Assembly: GCA_905221605.1 (NCBI GenBank)
Contig: CAJNDS010001580.1
Span: 509,724-573,723, forward strand
Origin: Symbiodinium natans
Lineage: Eukaryota > Sar > Dinophyceae > Suessiales > Symbiodiniaceae
DNA: 64,000 nucleotides
Direction of reading: 5' to 3'
Shown here piece after piece: positions 48,201 through 57,007 of this stretch (positions are counted from its first letter, which is position 1; every line of letters begins with the position of its first letter). The position numbers were made by a program, and so were the translations under genes. The notes beneath the pieces were generated by a model. The model worked only from the letters and a program-made list of their open reading frames with translations, had not been told where the DNA came from and did not search any database.

Positions 48201-51200
48201 AGCCAGCGCTGCGTTGCACTCCAGGTAGAAATGCTCCTGGCTTCTGCATGGCTGAGGGATTTAGGTAAGGTTTAGGGTTTAGGGTTTAGGGTTTAGGGTT
48301 TAGGGTTTAGGGTTTAGGGTTTAGGGCTTAGGGTTTAGGGTTTAGGGTTTAGGGTTTAGGGCTTGCATGGTAGGTTTAGGGGGGACTGTGAGATCAACGG
48401 CCCCAGCTTTTGTGGTTTCAGCTTCAACAGAAGTATGAGCCACGAAAGCTGCAGCTGGTTAGGGTAGGAGGGTTTACAAAAATTAAGGGAACCCAAATAT
48501 AGATCCCCAAATAATAGTAGGATTCCCTTTTAATAAGGACCCAAAGAGGTACCCCTGATTTCGGGAACCACCGCATGACGCAATGGTGTGTATCAAAGCC
48601 GGTGCGGAGTTCTGGAACTGCCAGGCAAACATTGCAAGTCAGCCTAGGGAACCAGGTGATGATGATGATGATGATGAACAACAACAGCCTCCGCACCCTA
48701 AACCCTAAACCCTAAACCCAAAACCCTAAACCCAAAACCCTAAACCCCAACATCGAACCCTATGCTGCCTTAAAAAGCCCGGCCCGTACTGGGCCGTGCC
48801 AGGTCGCCTTTGCTGTTTTTGTTGCTGCTCCGGTTCTGACGGCCTCCCTGTGACCTCGCCCACGACAGCTCCTATTGTGTGTTGTTTATGAGTTCTGTGT
48901 CTTTTCAACCCTAAACCCTAAACCCTAAACCCTAAACCCTAAACCCTAAACAAACCTGCACAAGGTATATTGAATTCGGCAGCTCGTAAACAAAAACAGG
49001 TCTTTCTTCATGTTCCGTCGGCTGTATTTTGAGATCTTAGGGCCGGGGGACTGTTTAGCTCTAGGGTTACGCAGCCAACGGGACTTGCCTGCTTCTGAGG
49101 GCTGCTAGTGAGGCTGGGCAGCAACAGAATCCCCAAGACCACGACATGACGTGTTAGGGGCTTCGGGTCTAGGACGTAGGATTGTTTGGGGTTTAGGGTT
49201 TGGGATTTAGAATTTAGGGTTTGGGGTTTAGGATTTAGGGTTCAATAATCAGCCGACCGAACATGTGGGATGGAAAGGTAGCCGACACCGTATCTGCACG
49301 TTATCGCCCGCCTGGCCGCCCATCTTGACTTCACCTTCCACGATGACTGAGTCCGGCCTTGTTGGCGAGAACTTTCGGGCTTAGGGTTGAGCCGTCATGT
49401 GCAGGATGTGAGGAGGAGCTAGGCACACAGGATTGTACTGAAGCCATCAGAGTCGGCCGTGCGATTGATATAGTTGCCCTATTTCAGAAATGTACGCAAT
49501 TTTGGGGTTTGTAGGTAGAGCCATCCAGTCACCCCCAGATCTGGCCGCAACTCCGAAAAGCGAGCCCTAACGCAACCTCAAAGCTTAAACGCTCGCCCTT
49601 TGCGCACTTAAAAGAAATCAACACAATCGTTAAACAAGAATAAGCTCGCCCAGCCATAAACCCCAAACCCTAAACCCTAAACCCTCCCAAGGCCCGCCCT
49701 TCTATGGCAACAATTGCTGCCAAAGCAGGCGGTGCCCTCTGGGCTGATGGCAGCTTAAAGGCGGCATCCACGTCGCCATCCTGGTACTCAAGGGCTCTCA
49801 GCCCACAGTTTAGGATTTAGGGTTTTGGGGGGTTCAGGGTTTTGGGTTTGAGGCTTTAGGGTTCAGAGTTTAGGGGTTTAGGGTTGAGGGTTTGGGGTTT
49901 GGGGGATAACGGTTTGGGGTTTGGGGTTTGAGGCTCCTCCATCGTCAGGACCTTGTCCACACATTTGTCAGCCTTGATCGCGTCCTTCGGGGGCCGACGG
50001 CGGGTGACGGTGTGTTAAACCCTAAACCCTAAACCCTAAACCCTAAACCCTAAACCAAATTTCACGTTTCAGGCTGGGGCTTCTTGTGTTCCGCGCTCTG
50101 GGATGCTTTCTCGACTGAGCCAGGGAGCGAAAGAAGACCCCTACCACCCTAAGCCACGCGATTTAGGGTTTAGGGTTTAGGGTTCAGGGTTTAGGGTTTA
50201 CGGATGTTCCCCTATAATGATCATAGGGGGTACTATAATCCCTATAAGGGACTGTTCTTGTGCACAGGAGGACATCCCAACACACACACACACACAGAGA
50301 CACACACAGACACACACACAGACACACACACACACACACACACACAAAACCCTGCCACCCCTGAAAATGAAAAGAACCTTGCAGCGGATGGCGGTCCTCC
50401 ACTGTGATGATGGGCTCCAAATCAGAGTACTGCACCTCACCGTAAACCCTAAACCCTAAACCCCAAACCCTAAACCCTAAACCCTAAACCTCAGGCATCA
50501 CAGAGCTCAGCTTCCCATCATTCAGGGGCGTGGGGATTTCAAGCGTCTGAGGGTTGGCCTAGAAAAATACTGGACTTGAGAGTTAGCTTTTCAGGAGTTG
50601 CGGAGAGCGTTTAGGGCTTAGGGTTTTTAGGGGTTCGGGGTTTAGGGTTCTCAGTTTAGGGCGGCCCTTCACACACACACCAAATGCTTCTTGGAATTCG
50701 GGTTTGCGGCCTACGAATTCTAAGTCCAAGCACGCAGTAGGACAAACAAAGAAGGTCTCATAGACAAATTCAACATTTTGGAAGTAGGTATCCAAAAACC
50801 CTGATGACTGTGGAGATTTGGGTCTCTAACCCTAAGACCACCAAGGTTCCATAACTACTCCCTAAGGCTCATAAGCTTCCCTAAGGTTCCCTGGGCACCT
50901 ACCCCCCATGAACCCCCTCCCTTAAGAACGCTATAACTGGCTATAGCTATATTTCCAGAAGGGCACTCTACGGGCACTGCCAAAACATCGATCCTACTGC
51001 GACCCGACACCCCCAGTACCCTAAACCCGAAACCCTAAACCACCGACACCTATACGAGGCCTCCGAAGAACTTCTTGGGGCTGCAGGCTTGGGATGTTCC
51101 CCGCTATCCCGTGATGCGTCAGGAAGAAGTCCAAACAGCACGTGGATGTAACACATCAAGACTTCCTGGGATGACTGGCCGAAGTAAGTTCTGTTGGCGC

Positions 51201-54200
51201 ACACGCGGTCGAATGCTTCCAGCCAGTCCAGGATGAGCTGCACTTACTAAACCCCAAAACCTGAACCCTAAACCCCCAATTCTAAGCCCTATTCAGGACT
51301 GCTAGTATGAGGGAACATCCCAACTGTAAGCCACTATTGCAAGCACCTCCTGGGCTAAACCCTAAACCCCCTAAACCCCCTAAACCCCCTAAACCCCCTA
51401 AACCCCCTAAACCCCCTAAACCCCCTAAACCCCCTAAACCCCCTAAACCCCCTAACCCCCCTAAACCCCCTAAACCCCCTAAACCCCCTAAACCCCCTAA
51501 ACCCCCTAAACCCCCTAAACCCCCTAAACCCCCTAAACCCCCTAAACCCCCTAAACCCCCTAAACCCCCTAAACCCTGAACCCTGAACCTGAACCCTGAA
51601 GCAAGCAAGCAAGCAAAGCCTTGAAGCCCCGAAGCCTTGAAACCCTGAAGCAAAAGGGCGCCCCTGCAGGGCCATAAACGGAAACACCGCAACACCTAAC
51701 TCTCCCCCTACCCCCCCCAAAAAAAAAAGCCTGAGACCCTAAAATCCGAAGACCCCTCAATCCCTAAACCCTCAAACCCTGAACCCTGAACCCTAAACCC
51801 TAAACCTTAAACCTTAAACCCTAAACCCTTACCTGGCTGACGGCCAGCCTTGACCAGACGCGCCGCACGCTCTGCAGCCTGGGGTGCGGGGTGGCCAGGA
51901 TGCTGGGGTTTGCGGCGTGTTAGGGTTTAGGGTTTAGGGTTTAGGGTTTAGGGTTTAGGGTTTAGGGTTTAGGGTTTGGGGTTTGGGGTTTGGGGTTTAG
52001 GGTGTAGGGTTTGGGGTTTAGGGTTTGGGGTTTAGGGTTTAGGGTTTGGGGTTTAGGGGTTTAGGGCTTAGGGTTTGGGGTTTAGGGGTTTAGGGGTTTA
52101 GGGGCTTAGGGTTTAGGGTTTAGGGTTTAGGGTTTAGGGTTTAGGGTTTAGGGTTTAGGGTTTAGGGTTTGGGGTTTAGGGTTTAGGGTTTGGGGTTTAG
52201 GGTTTAGAGAGTGCCCGGTGTACTACAGGGTTTTGGGGGGTGTACGGTTGAGATGTACGTGCCAGGGTGTAGGAATAAGAACGAAGCTGCACCCAAGGAA
52301 CCTGGTACCTGCACGCAAGTACGCCTTCACGCATGCATGAAGGTACTATTGGAAGTATGGAACGAGTTCACTTTGCGGGGTCTAGGGAGATGAGAGTTTA
52401 GGGCTTTGGATGTTTTGGATGTTGCAATTACAAATATGAGACCCCTCATGCCTAAACCCCCAAAGCCTCGAACCCTCTGAGTATCTCCCTCAAGGTTAAG
52501 CTCGGACCCTCTCTATAACCCTCCACCCTAAAATCCCTCAACCTTAGCCCTCAACCTTAGCCCTGAAACTCACCAAAAGAATACCATTTGCACATTCAGG
52601 GAGGGCCTCCTATATCCTAAGCCCCTACCCCCCACCTCTACTGAAGCCAAAACCCCAAACCCCCAAACTCGATGAAAGCCTTAAACCCTATTGAACCCTG
52701 TATACCCTATAAACCCCATAAACCCTCTAAACCCTACAGACCCTATAACCCTATAAACCCCATACACCCTAAACCCTACCTAAACCCTAAACCCTAAACC
52801 CTAAACTTACGGCAAAGGGGAGCCTCCAAAGTTTCAGCCACCACCACTCCCAGAGGCTGGCCGGTAGACGTGACCTGCGCAACTCTGGCCCTAAACCCTA
52901 ACACCCTAGGGTTTAGCGTTTAGGGTTTAGGGTTTAGGGTTTAGGGTTTACCCCCCCCCCCCCGTGAAGCCTGTCTCTATAACCTCTATAACCCCTGCAA
53001 GCCCTTAACCCTCACAACCCTACAGCCCATGAACCCTTGTACATCCTAGAGCGCTACACCACAATAGCCCAACTAGTAGCCCAGGCTCGTCCTACATGGT
53101 CCTACATCTCTAAGGCTTCATGATTCAAGGGCTTGTAGTTGCTGTTTATCTATGTTTCTGGATAGTATCCCTAAACCCTAACGCTACCCCGGATAGCATC
53201 ACCTAAACCATAAAATGGATAGGATACCCCAAGCCCTAAAACACGAAGGAGCAAGGATGCAAGTCGACGCCAAAAGGTTCGCCTCGTCCGTGCGGAAGAA
53301 CTGCTCATCCTGGCAGGTTGTTGGTTTAGGGTTTAGGGTTTAGGGTTTAGGGTTTAGGGTTTAGGGTTTAGGGTTTAGGGTTTAGGGTTTAGGGTTTAGG
53401 GTTTAGGGTTTAGGGTTTAGGGTTTCTAGTGCTTCGGCTCAAGGCTTGAGGCTTTTTGGGGTTTAGGATTCGAGGAAGCACCCGTCGTGATGACCAATAC
53501 AGGGCTCAGTAGGGCTTAGTCGGGCTAGAGGTTGTCTGAAGGTGTTTTTTTGCCTGGTCGTCCGTGACGAGTGGAAGTCCAAACCCTAAACCCTAAACCC
53601 TAAACCCCAAACCCCAAACCCTACACCCTAAACCCTAGACCCTAGAAGTCTGGAAAGTCCCTGCAAACCCTAAGCCCTTACCCCAGAAGCCACACTGGTA
53701 AAAGCCTCTAAACCCGAAAAGCCTAGCCCAAGGGCTCCATGCATGTGAGTCATACGCAGTGTTCTTGGCAGGATATGGCGCCCCTGGCCCTGAACTGAAC
53801 CTGCATTGGCGCGTCGACACCTGTGAGTGACAAATGTCTGCTGTTACCCCTAAACCCTAAACCCTAAATCCTAAACCCTAAACCCTACACACTAACGAGC
53901 TGGTACTTGGTCTCATCCTGGGCTGAGAGTAGAAGTGCTGCACGTCAAAGTGCCGTACAAATTGCGTGGCTTCTGCTAGCCAGAAAGTTGCCATGATGTC
54001 CAGCAACTGCTTGGGGTTTAGGGTTTAGGGTTTAGGGTTTAGGGTTTAGGGTTTAGGGTTTAGGGTTTAGGGTTTGGGGCTTAGGGTTTGGGTTCTGTCG
54101 TCCAGTTCTTCCAGCCGCCTGACTGTCGCACCCGAATCACACTTTGGGAGGGGGAGGGGGCTGGAGTCCAGGGCTGGAGTCCATGAATCCCCTCAACCCT

Positions 54201-55672
54201 AAACCATGAAGCCTGAACCCTAAACCCTAAACCCTAAACCCTCAACCCTCAACCCTAAACCCTAAATTCCTAAACCCTACCCCCTAAACCCTAAACCCCA
54301 GGGCTCTCCGAATAGCCCAAGAGGGCTATTTGGAGCCCTCGAGTTTCCCTTTTAGGGTTCAGGGGGCTAGGGGGTAAGCCCCTGCAGCCCTTAGCGCCTG
54401 AAGTTCAGGAACCATGTAGGGTTTGGGGTTTAGGGTTTAGGGTTTAGGGTTTAGGATGAGGGTTCAGGGTTCAGGGTTCGTTCAGGGATTGTGGGCTTGG
54501 GCCCAGGGATCGAGGTCGAACATTCGGCCGGTACCGCCCTGAACTATCCCTACACCCCATGAACCCTCAAGTCCGAAAAGTCCTAGAAGCTTCTGAAAGC
54601 TGCGAACGCTATAAACCCTGTCAACACCCCATTCACAGCCTGTTTCGCACAGCTGCCCAGATCCAGTTTCTTAGTTGTCCAGTATCCTAGGGGATCTAAG
54701 GCTTAACCTTTGGGGTTGTAAAGGGAATATAAGAACCCAAAAAGGTTCAAGGTTACACCCTAAACCCTAAACCCTAAACCCTAAACACTACGAACGCTTA
54801 ATGGCGGGCTGACCTGGATACCTGGCCCCCAGGCGTTTTCCTTCTGGCCTGGGGAGCTCGGGTAGCTCGGGTGCAAATGTGCAGGATTAGGGTTTAGGAA
54901 AGGATTGAGGGAAGTAGGGTTCAGGAAGCCCAAAACCCTAAACCCTAAATTAGGGACTTCGGGTTTAGGGAATGAAGGAACTAGGGCTCAGCGGAGGTTC
55001 AGGGAAGTAGCGTTTAGGGTTCGGGGAAGTAGGGTTTGTGGAAGTAGGGTTTAGGGCCAGCCTCAAGTGCCCTTTGTGTTAGCGTTCCCTTCTTAAAGAG
55101 GCTTATAGGGTATAGCCCTAAACCCTAAACCCTAACCCCCTAAACCCCAAACCCTACACTCTGAATCTTCGAGCATGTGCTTAGGGCTTGGGGGCTTGGG
55201 GTGTGTTTCGGTCCGACCCTGCGGGCCCAGGATGCAAGAGCTAGCCTTAGCCACTATTTGCTTGAAGAAACCCCCTCAAGAAAATAAAGCAGGTCCTTCC
55301 CTACAAGAGCCGTATAGGTGTGATGGTGCTGATTGTTATTATTTGCATTATTATTCTTACCCTTGTTGGGGTTGGCTACTTTATAAGGGAACCTTGAAAC
55401 CCAAAAAGGGAAAGAGTCCTGCTGGGCTACCAAGGTAGCCCTAAACACCCCTGAAAACCTTAAAAAACAACCCAAAAAACCTTAAAACAAAAGCCTCAAA
55501 CCCCAATATACAAACCCGGAGATTTGCGCCCTAAACCCTAAACCCTAAACCCTGAACCCTAAACCCTAAACCCTAAACCCTAAAGCCCCCCTGAGGGCGT
55601 TGGCTGATATCGGCCCCGGTGAAAACCTGGACGACGCCCGAGAAGGCTGTGGCCGCCGAGGTGTCAATGGAC
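36193..55672 (-). CDS. XDH: Xanthine dehydrogenase, molybdenum domain, at least 23 exons
   Basis: Spliced gene on the minus strand, same direction as PFOR and upstream of it. XDH oxidises hypoxanthine and xanthine to urate at a molybdopterin centre in purine breakdown. The exons join in frame and in order from SIDTSAATAFSG (start of the molybdenum domain) through GGQEHFYLE, STQAAMKTQ, KRMGGGFGGKETR, LDRDVDMWLTGTRHPF, RALFHSDGAYKIPN, NTAFRGFGGPQ and EELRIRN. The residues matching the bovine active-site Gln767 (in GGQEHF), Glu802 (in GGKETR) and Arg880 (in AFRGFGG) are all present, which favours a purine-using XDH over aldehyde oxidase. Of 20 resolved introns, 13 have GC donors, 5 GT and 2 GA; all have AG|G acceptors. 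The N-terminal 2Fe-2S domain is off the right edge. The C-terminal third is not recovered, so the copy may be truncated. Confidence 0.88.
36731..36772 (-). CDS. XDH: XDH exon v
   Basis: 42 bp, codes PEELRIRNTYAPE (family AEEVRRKNLYKEGD). Acceptor TGAAG|G, donor G|GCGACC. Confidence 0.88.
37661..37714 (-). CDS. XDH: XDH exon u
   Basis: 54 bp, codes GLMVAECYMVHLANALKM (family GMLIAECWMSEVA). Acceptor CCAG|G, donor A|GCCGG. Confidence 0.93.
37974..38053. mobile_element. MITE-like family A, copy 2
   Basis: Ends GAGATGTCCCCCCTTA and AGGGTGAACATCTC, with the same internal arms (AACAGTCCTT). In the intron between XDH exons t and u. Confidence 0.83.
38115..38152 (-). CDS. XDH: XDH exon t
   Basis: 38 bp, codes SNTAFRGFGGPQ, the hallmark of the family, with the Arg880 equivalent. 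Acceptor CACAG|G, donor G|GCGGA. Confidence 0.95.
38606..38670. mobile_element. MITE-like family B, copy 3 (partial)
   Basis: Left end CTACTATTTGCTTGAGAAACC and the core TTCCTTATAAGGGCAATA. The right end is replaced by TA-repeats and poly-T. Confidence 0.65.
39291..39325 (-). CDS. XDH: XDH exon s
   Basis: 35 bp, codes VRLKGYMCLTN (family IRGTGRLCKTN). Acceptor GCTAG|G, donor AC|GTCGTC. Confidence 0.87.
40242..40267 (-). CDS. XDH: XDH exon r
   Basis: 26 bp microexon, codes DGAYKIPN. Acceptor CTGAG|G, donor AAT|GTCCTC. Confidence 0.9.
40699..40753 (-). CDS. XDH: XDH exon q
   Basis: 55 bp, codes GGYSMDLTEPVLGRALFH (family GFSVDLSESVMDRALFH). Acceptor CTAAG|G, donor A|GCCCC. Confidence 0.94.
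41201..41247 (-). CDS. XDH: XDH exon p
   Basis: 47 bp, codes PDGKLRALDAKLWCN. Acceptor TTGAG|G, donor AAC|GCCCG. The join gives WCNGGYSMDL. Confidence 0.9.
42593..42647 (-). CDS. XDH: XDH exon o
   Basis: 55 bp, codes LDRDVDMWLTGTRHPFLA (family LDRDEDMLITGGRHPFLA). The acceptor looks like CTAAG|A; the donor may be GC|GAAGC. Both flanking joins are unresolved. Confidence 0.88.
42886..42981. mobile_element. MITE-like family C, copy 3
   Basis: Left end CCTGGGTAGCCCAGCAACC, core AAGGGCACCCTTTTTGGG, GGGTTTACTTTACAAGGGAACCC arm. The right end is degraded. Confidence 0.75.
44239..44301 (-). CDS. XDH: XDH exon n
   Basis: 63 bp, codes ETRTVPFSSIVALAAHRLRR then P. Its first residue is the catalytic Glu802 equivalent. 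Acceptor ACCAG|G, donor CCT|GCCCC. The few residues linking to the next exon (VRxM) were not located. Confidence 0.92.
44623..44734. mobile_element. MITE-like family B, copy 4
   Basis: Ends CTACTACTTGCTTAAGAACACC and GCTCTTAAGCAAACAGTAG, a near-perfect inverted repeat. In the intron between XDH exons m and n. Confidence 0.87.
44857..44957. mobile_element. MITE-like family G, copy 2
   Basis: Ends AGGTTCAGGGCACTTATAGCCCC and AAGTACCCATGAACCTGC, with shared GTAGACTTGTAAC. Just past the donor of XDH exon m. Confidence 0.8.
44992..45036 (-). CDS. XDH: XDH exon m
   Basis: 45 bp, codes VICKVKRMGGGFGGK, the invariant cofactor loop. Acceptor GGCAG|G, donor AAG|GCGCC. Confidence 0.95.
45211..45330. 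mobile_element. MITE-like family C, copy 4
   Basis: Ends CTGGTAGCCCAGTAACC and GGTACCACTGGGCTACCCAG form a long inverted repeat. In the large XDH intron between exons l and m. Confidence 0.87.
45909..45978. mobile_element. Short repeat family F, copy 4
   Basis: GGGACCATAAGGGAGTAATAGTAGCAGTTATTCCGACCTCTATAT. Confidence 0.72.
46246..46490 (+). repeat. TTTAGGG array with variants
   Basis: About 30 units, partly degenerate, in the large XDH intron between exons l and m. Confidence 0.92.
47082..47121 (-). CDS. XDH: XDH exon l
   Basis: 40 bp, codes KYAASICGIPCSK (family FVAKMLGVPANR). Acceptor CCTAG|G, donor AAG|GCTCC. Confidence 0.88.
48017..48058 (-). CDS. XDH: XDH exon k
   Basis: 42 bp, codes LTVHCSTQAAMKTQ. 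Acceptor GCTGAG|G, donor CA|GAAGC (GA type). Confidence 0.92.
48178..48236 (-). CDS. XDH: XDH exon j
   Basis: 59 bp, codes EHFYLECNAALAVPGEGDE (family EHFYLETHCTIAVP). Acceptor GCCAG|G, donor CA|GTGGG. Confidence 0.94.
49312..49357 (-). CDS. XDH: XDH exon i
   Basis: 46 bp, codes PDSVIVEGEVKMGGQ. The final Gln matches the molybdenum-centre Gln767. Acceptor ACAAG|G, donor CAG|GCGGG. Confidence 0.92.
49752..49780 (-). CDS. XDH: XDH exon h
   Basis: 29 bp, codes DGDVDAAFK (family KGDLKKGF). Acceptor ACCAG|G, donor CT|GCCATC. The acceptor could lie slightly upstream. Confidence 0.78.
49952..49984 (-). CDS. XDH: XDH exon g
   Basis: 33 bp, codes DAIKADKCVDK. Acceptor CCGAAG|G, donor AAG|GTCCTG. 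Confidence 0.85.
50202..50278. mobile_element. MITE-like family A, copy 3
   Basis: Ends GGATGTTCCCCTATAAT and GGACATCCC, with the shared internal GGGGGTACTATAATCCCTATAAGG. In the intron between XDH exons f and g, next to a CA-rich tract. Confidence 0.83.
50279..50346 (+). repeat. CA microsatellite
   Basis: CACACA with regular GA interruptions, beside family A copy 3 in an XDH intron. Confidence 0.93.
50397..50435 (-). CDS. XDH: XDH exon f
   Basis: 39 bp, codes VQYSDLEPIITVE (family ITYEELPAIITIE). Acceptor GTGAG|G, donor GAG|GACCG (GA type). Confidence 0.92.
50968..51243 (-). pseudogene. Possible LINE-type reverse transcriptase fragment
   Basis: A 91-codon minus-strand frame contains LILDWLEAFDRV, resembling the conserved LDWxKAFDRV motif (catalytic Asp box A) of non-LTR reverse transcriptases, followed by MCYIHVLFGLLPD. 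No YxDD box is seen. Lies in the intron between XDH exons e and f. Probably a dead fragment. Confidence 0.5.
51356..51578 (+). repeat. CCCCTAAA 8-bp tandem array
   Basis: About 27 nearly perfect copies of an 8-bp unit with one extra C, distinct from the 7-bp telomeric unit. Because 8 is not a multiple of 3, three repeats give KPP, GLG or GFR peptide patterns that mimic coding. Confidence 0.95.
51849..51878 (-). CDS. XDH: XDH exon e
   Basis: 30 bp, codes AAERAARLVK. The alignment with both neighbours has no gap. Acceptor CCCCAG|G, donor AAG|GCTGG. Confidence 0.86.
51920..52207 (+). repeat. Long TTTAGGG/TTTGGGG array
   Basis: About 40 units mixing TTTAGGG and TTTGGGG, right of XDH exon e. Confidence 0.94.
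52824..52874 (-). CDS. XDH: XDH exon d
   Basis: 51 bp, codes VTSTGQPLGVVVAETLE (family VTCVGHIIGAVVADTPE). Acceptor GCGCAG|G, donor GAG|GCTCC. Confidence 0.92.
53283..53309 (-). CDS. XDH: XDH exon c
   Basis: 27 bp microexon, codes DEQFFRTDE (family NDETVFAKDK). Acceptor TGCCAG|G, donor GAG|GCGAAC. Confidence 0.85.
53322..53425 (+). repeat. TTTAGGG telomeric array
   Basis: About 14 perfect units starting 13 bases right of XDH exon c. Confidence 0.95.
54668..54757. mobile_element. MITE-like family D, copy 2
   Basis: Shares TTCTTAGTTGTCCAGTA, GGCTTAACCTTTGGG and CCCAAAAAGGTTCAAGGTTAC with copy 1. Confidence 0.72.
54814..54848 (-). CDS. XDH: XDH exon b
   Basis: 35 bp, codes SQKENAWGPGIQ. Acceptor CCCAG|G, donor CAG|GTCAG. 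Confidence 0.83.
55250..55440. mobile_element. Hybrid of family B (left) and family C (right) ends
   Basis: Begins with the family B end CCACTATTTGCTTGAAGAAACC and finishes with the family C end CTGGGCTACCAAGGTAGCC. Either nested insertion with deletion or recombination between elements. Confidence 0.65.
55605..55672 (-). CDS. XDH: XDH exon a
   Basis: 68 bp, codes SIDTSAATAFSGVVQVFTGA then DI, matching [22 protein letters not shown]. Acceptor TTAG|G, donor A|GCCAAC. The join gives GADISQKENAWGP. Confidence 0.9.
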
Positions 55673-55896
55673 CTAAGAGGAGAGGGTTTAGGGTTTAGGG
55701 TTTAGGATTTAGGGGTAAACAGAGTGCGTTTTCATCTGGTGGCTTGCGTTTTTACAATGCTTTTGACATGTGTTGAAACGTTTGGCCCATTGGTGTGTGT
55801 ATTTCGTGAGAAGGGTATTAAAGGTTGGAGGGGATCTCAGGGTTGTGGGCGTCGGGAGTGGAGAGTCTTGAGAGTGTATCCCCTCCCATTATGACT

Positions 55897-55993
55897 TAGT
55901 AGCCCAGTAATATGATAATATAGGGGTACCCTTTTTTGGGTTGGTTCCTTAAAAGGGAACCCTGAACCCCAAGAAAGAGTAAAGGGAACCACT
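55897..55993. mobile_element. MITE-like family C, copy 6
   Basis: Left end TAGTAGCCCAGTAA, core GGGGTACCCTTTTTTGGGTTGG, arm CCTTAAAAGGGAACCC. The right end is degenerate. Confidence 0.7.
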
Positions 55994-56589
55994 TGAACTT
56001 GAAGCCTACGTATTTGTTGACGCGCTGGGCCGTCGAACCTCCAGACTTTTTGGGGCAATGGCGCAGCTGGGCTTCGACAGGCCCCGGATGTTACGGGATA
56101 TCCCTGAGCCCCTAATTAAACCCTGGACCCTAACCCTAAACCCCAAACCCTAAACCCTAAACTCCAAACCCTAGACCCTAAACTCTTTTATCGACAGCAG
56201 CCTCATCGGTGCGTAGAGCTCGCAGGGGCTGTTTTGGAGTTTTGTCCTTGCTTAGATGTGCCTGGCCCTGCCCAGCACGAGGGTTTAGGGTTTAGGGTTT
56301 GGGGTTTAGGCTTTAGGGTCCTCTGCTTAGATGTGCCTGGCCCTGCCAGCATAAGGGTTTATGGTTTGGGGTTTAGGCTTTAGGGTTTAGGGGCGCAAGA
56401 TGAAAAAAAGAGTGAAAGGTCGGATGAAATATCCTGAGTAGGCGGTCTGGATACTGACTTTCAGACCACAACTTGATCTTGAGCCCTTTTGTTTAAACAA
56501 GCCTAGGCAAACAGGTGGGAAGACACAAATATTGAGGACAGGTAGAGAGAGGAAGGGTGAGTGTCAGAGTTTAGGGTTTAGTGTTTTTT

Positions 56590-56803
56590 AAGGTTTACTG
56601 AATTTTGTAGTACTGCCAGTAGTACTACTGCGATTGTAGTAGCAGTAGTACTAGTAGTAGTAGTAGTAGTAGTAGTCGTCGTCGTCGTCGTCGTCGTCGT
56701 CGTAGTAGCAGTAGTACTAGTAGTAGTAGGAGGAGGAGGAGGAGGAGTGCTGCTGCTGCTGCTGCTGCTCCTACTGCCTACTACTACTACTACTACTACT
56801 ACT

Positions 56804-56844
<41 letters not shown>

Positions 56845-56938
56845 GACGACGACGACGACGACGACGACGACTACTACTACGACGACGACGACTACGACTA
56901 CGACTACGACTACGACTACGACTACGACTACGACTACG

Positions 56939-57007
<69 letters not shown>

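Noticed and set aside
51282-51720. GLG-rich, FRG-rich and KPP-rich frames of 90-137 codons
   Set aside because: All are translations of the 8-bp CCCCTAAA array in different frames and strands.
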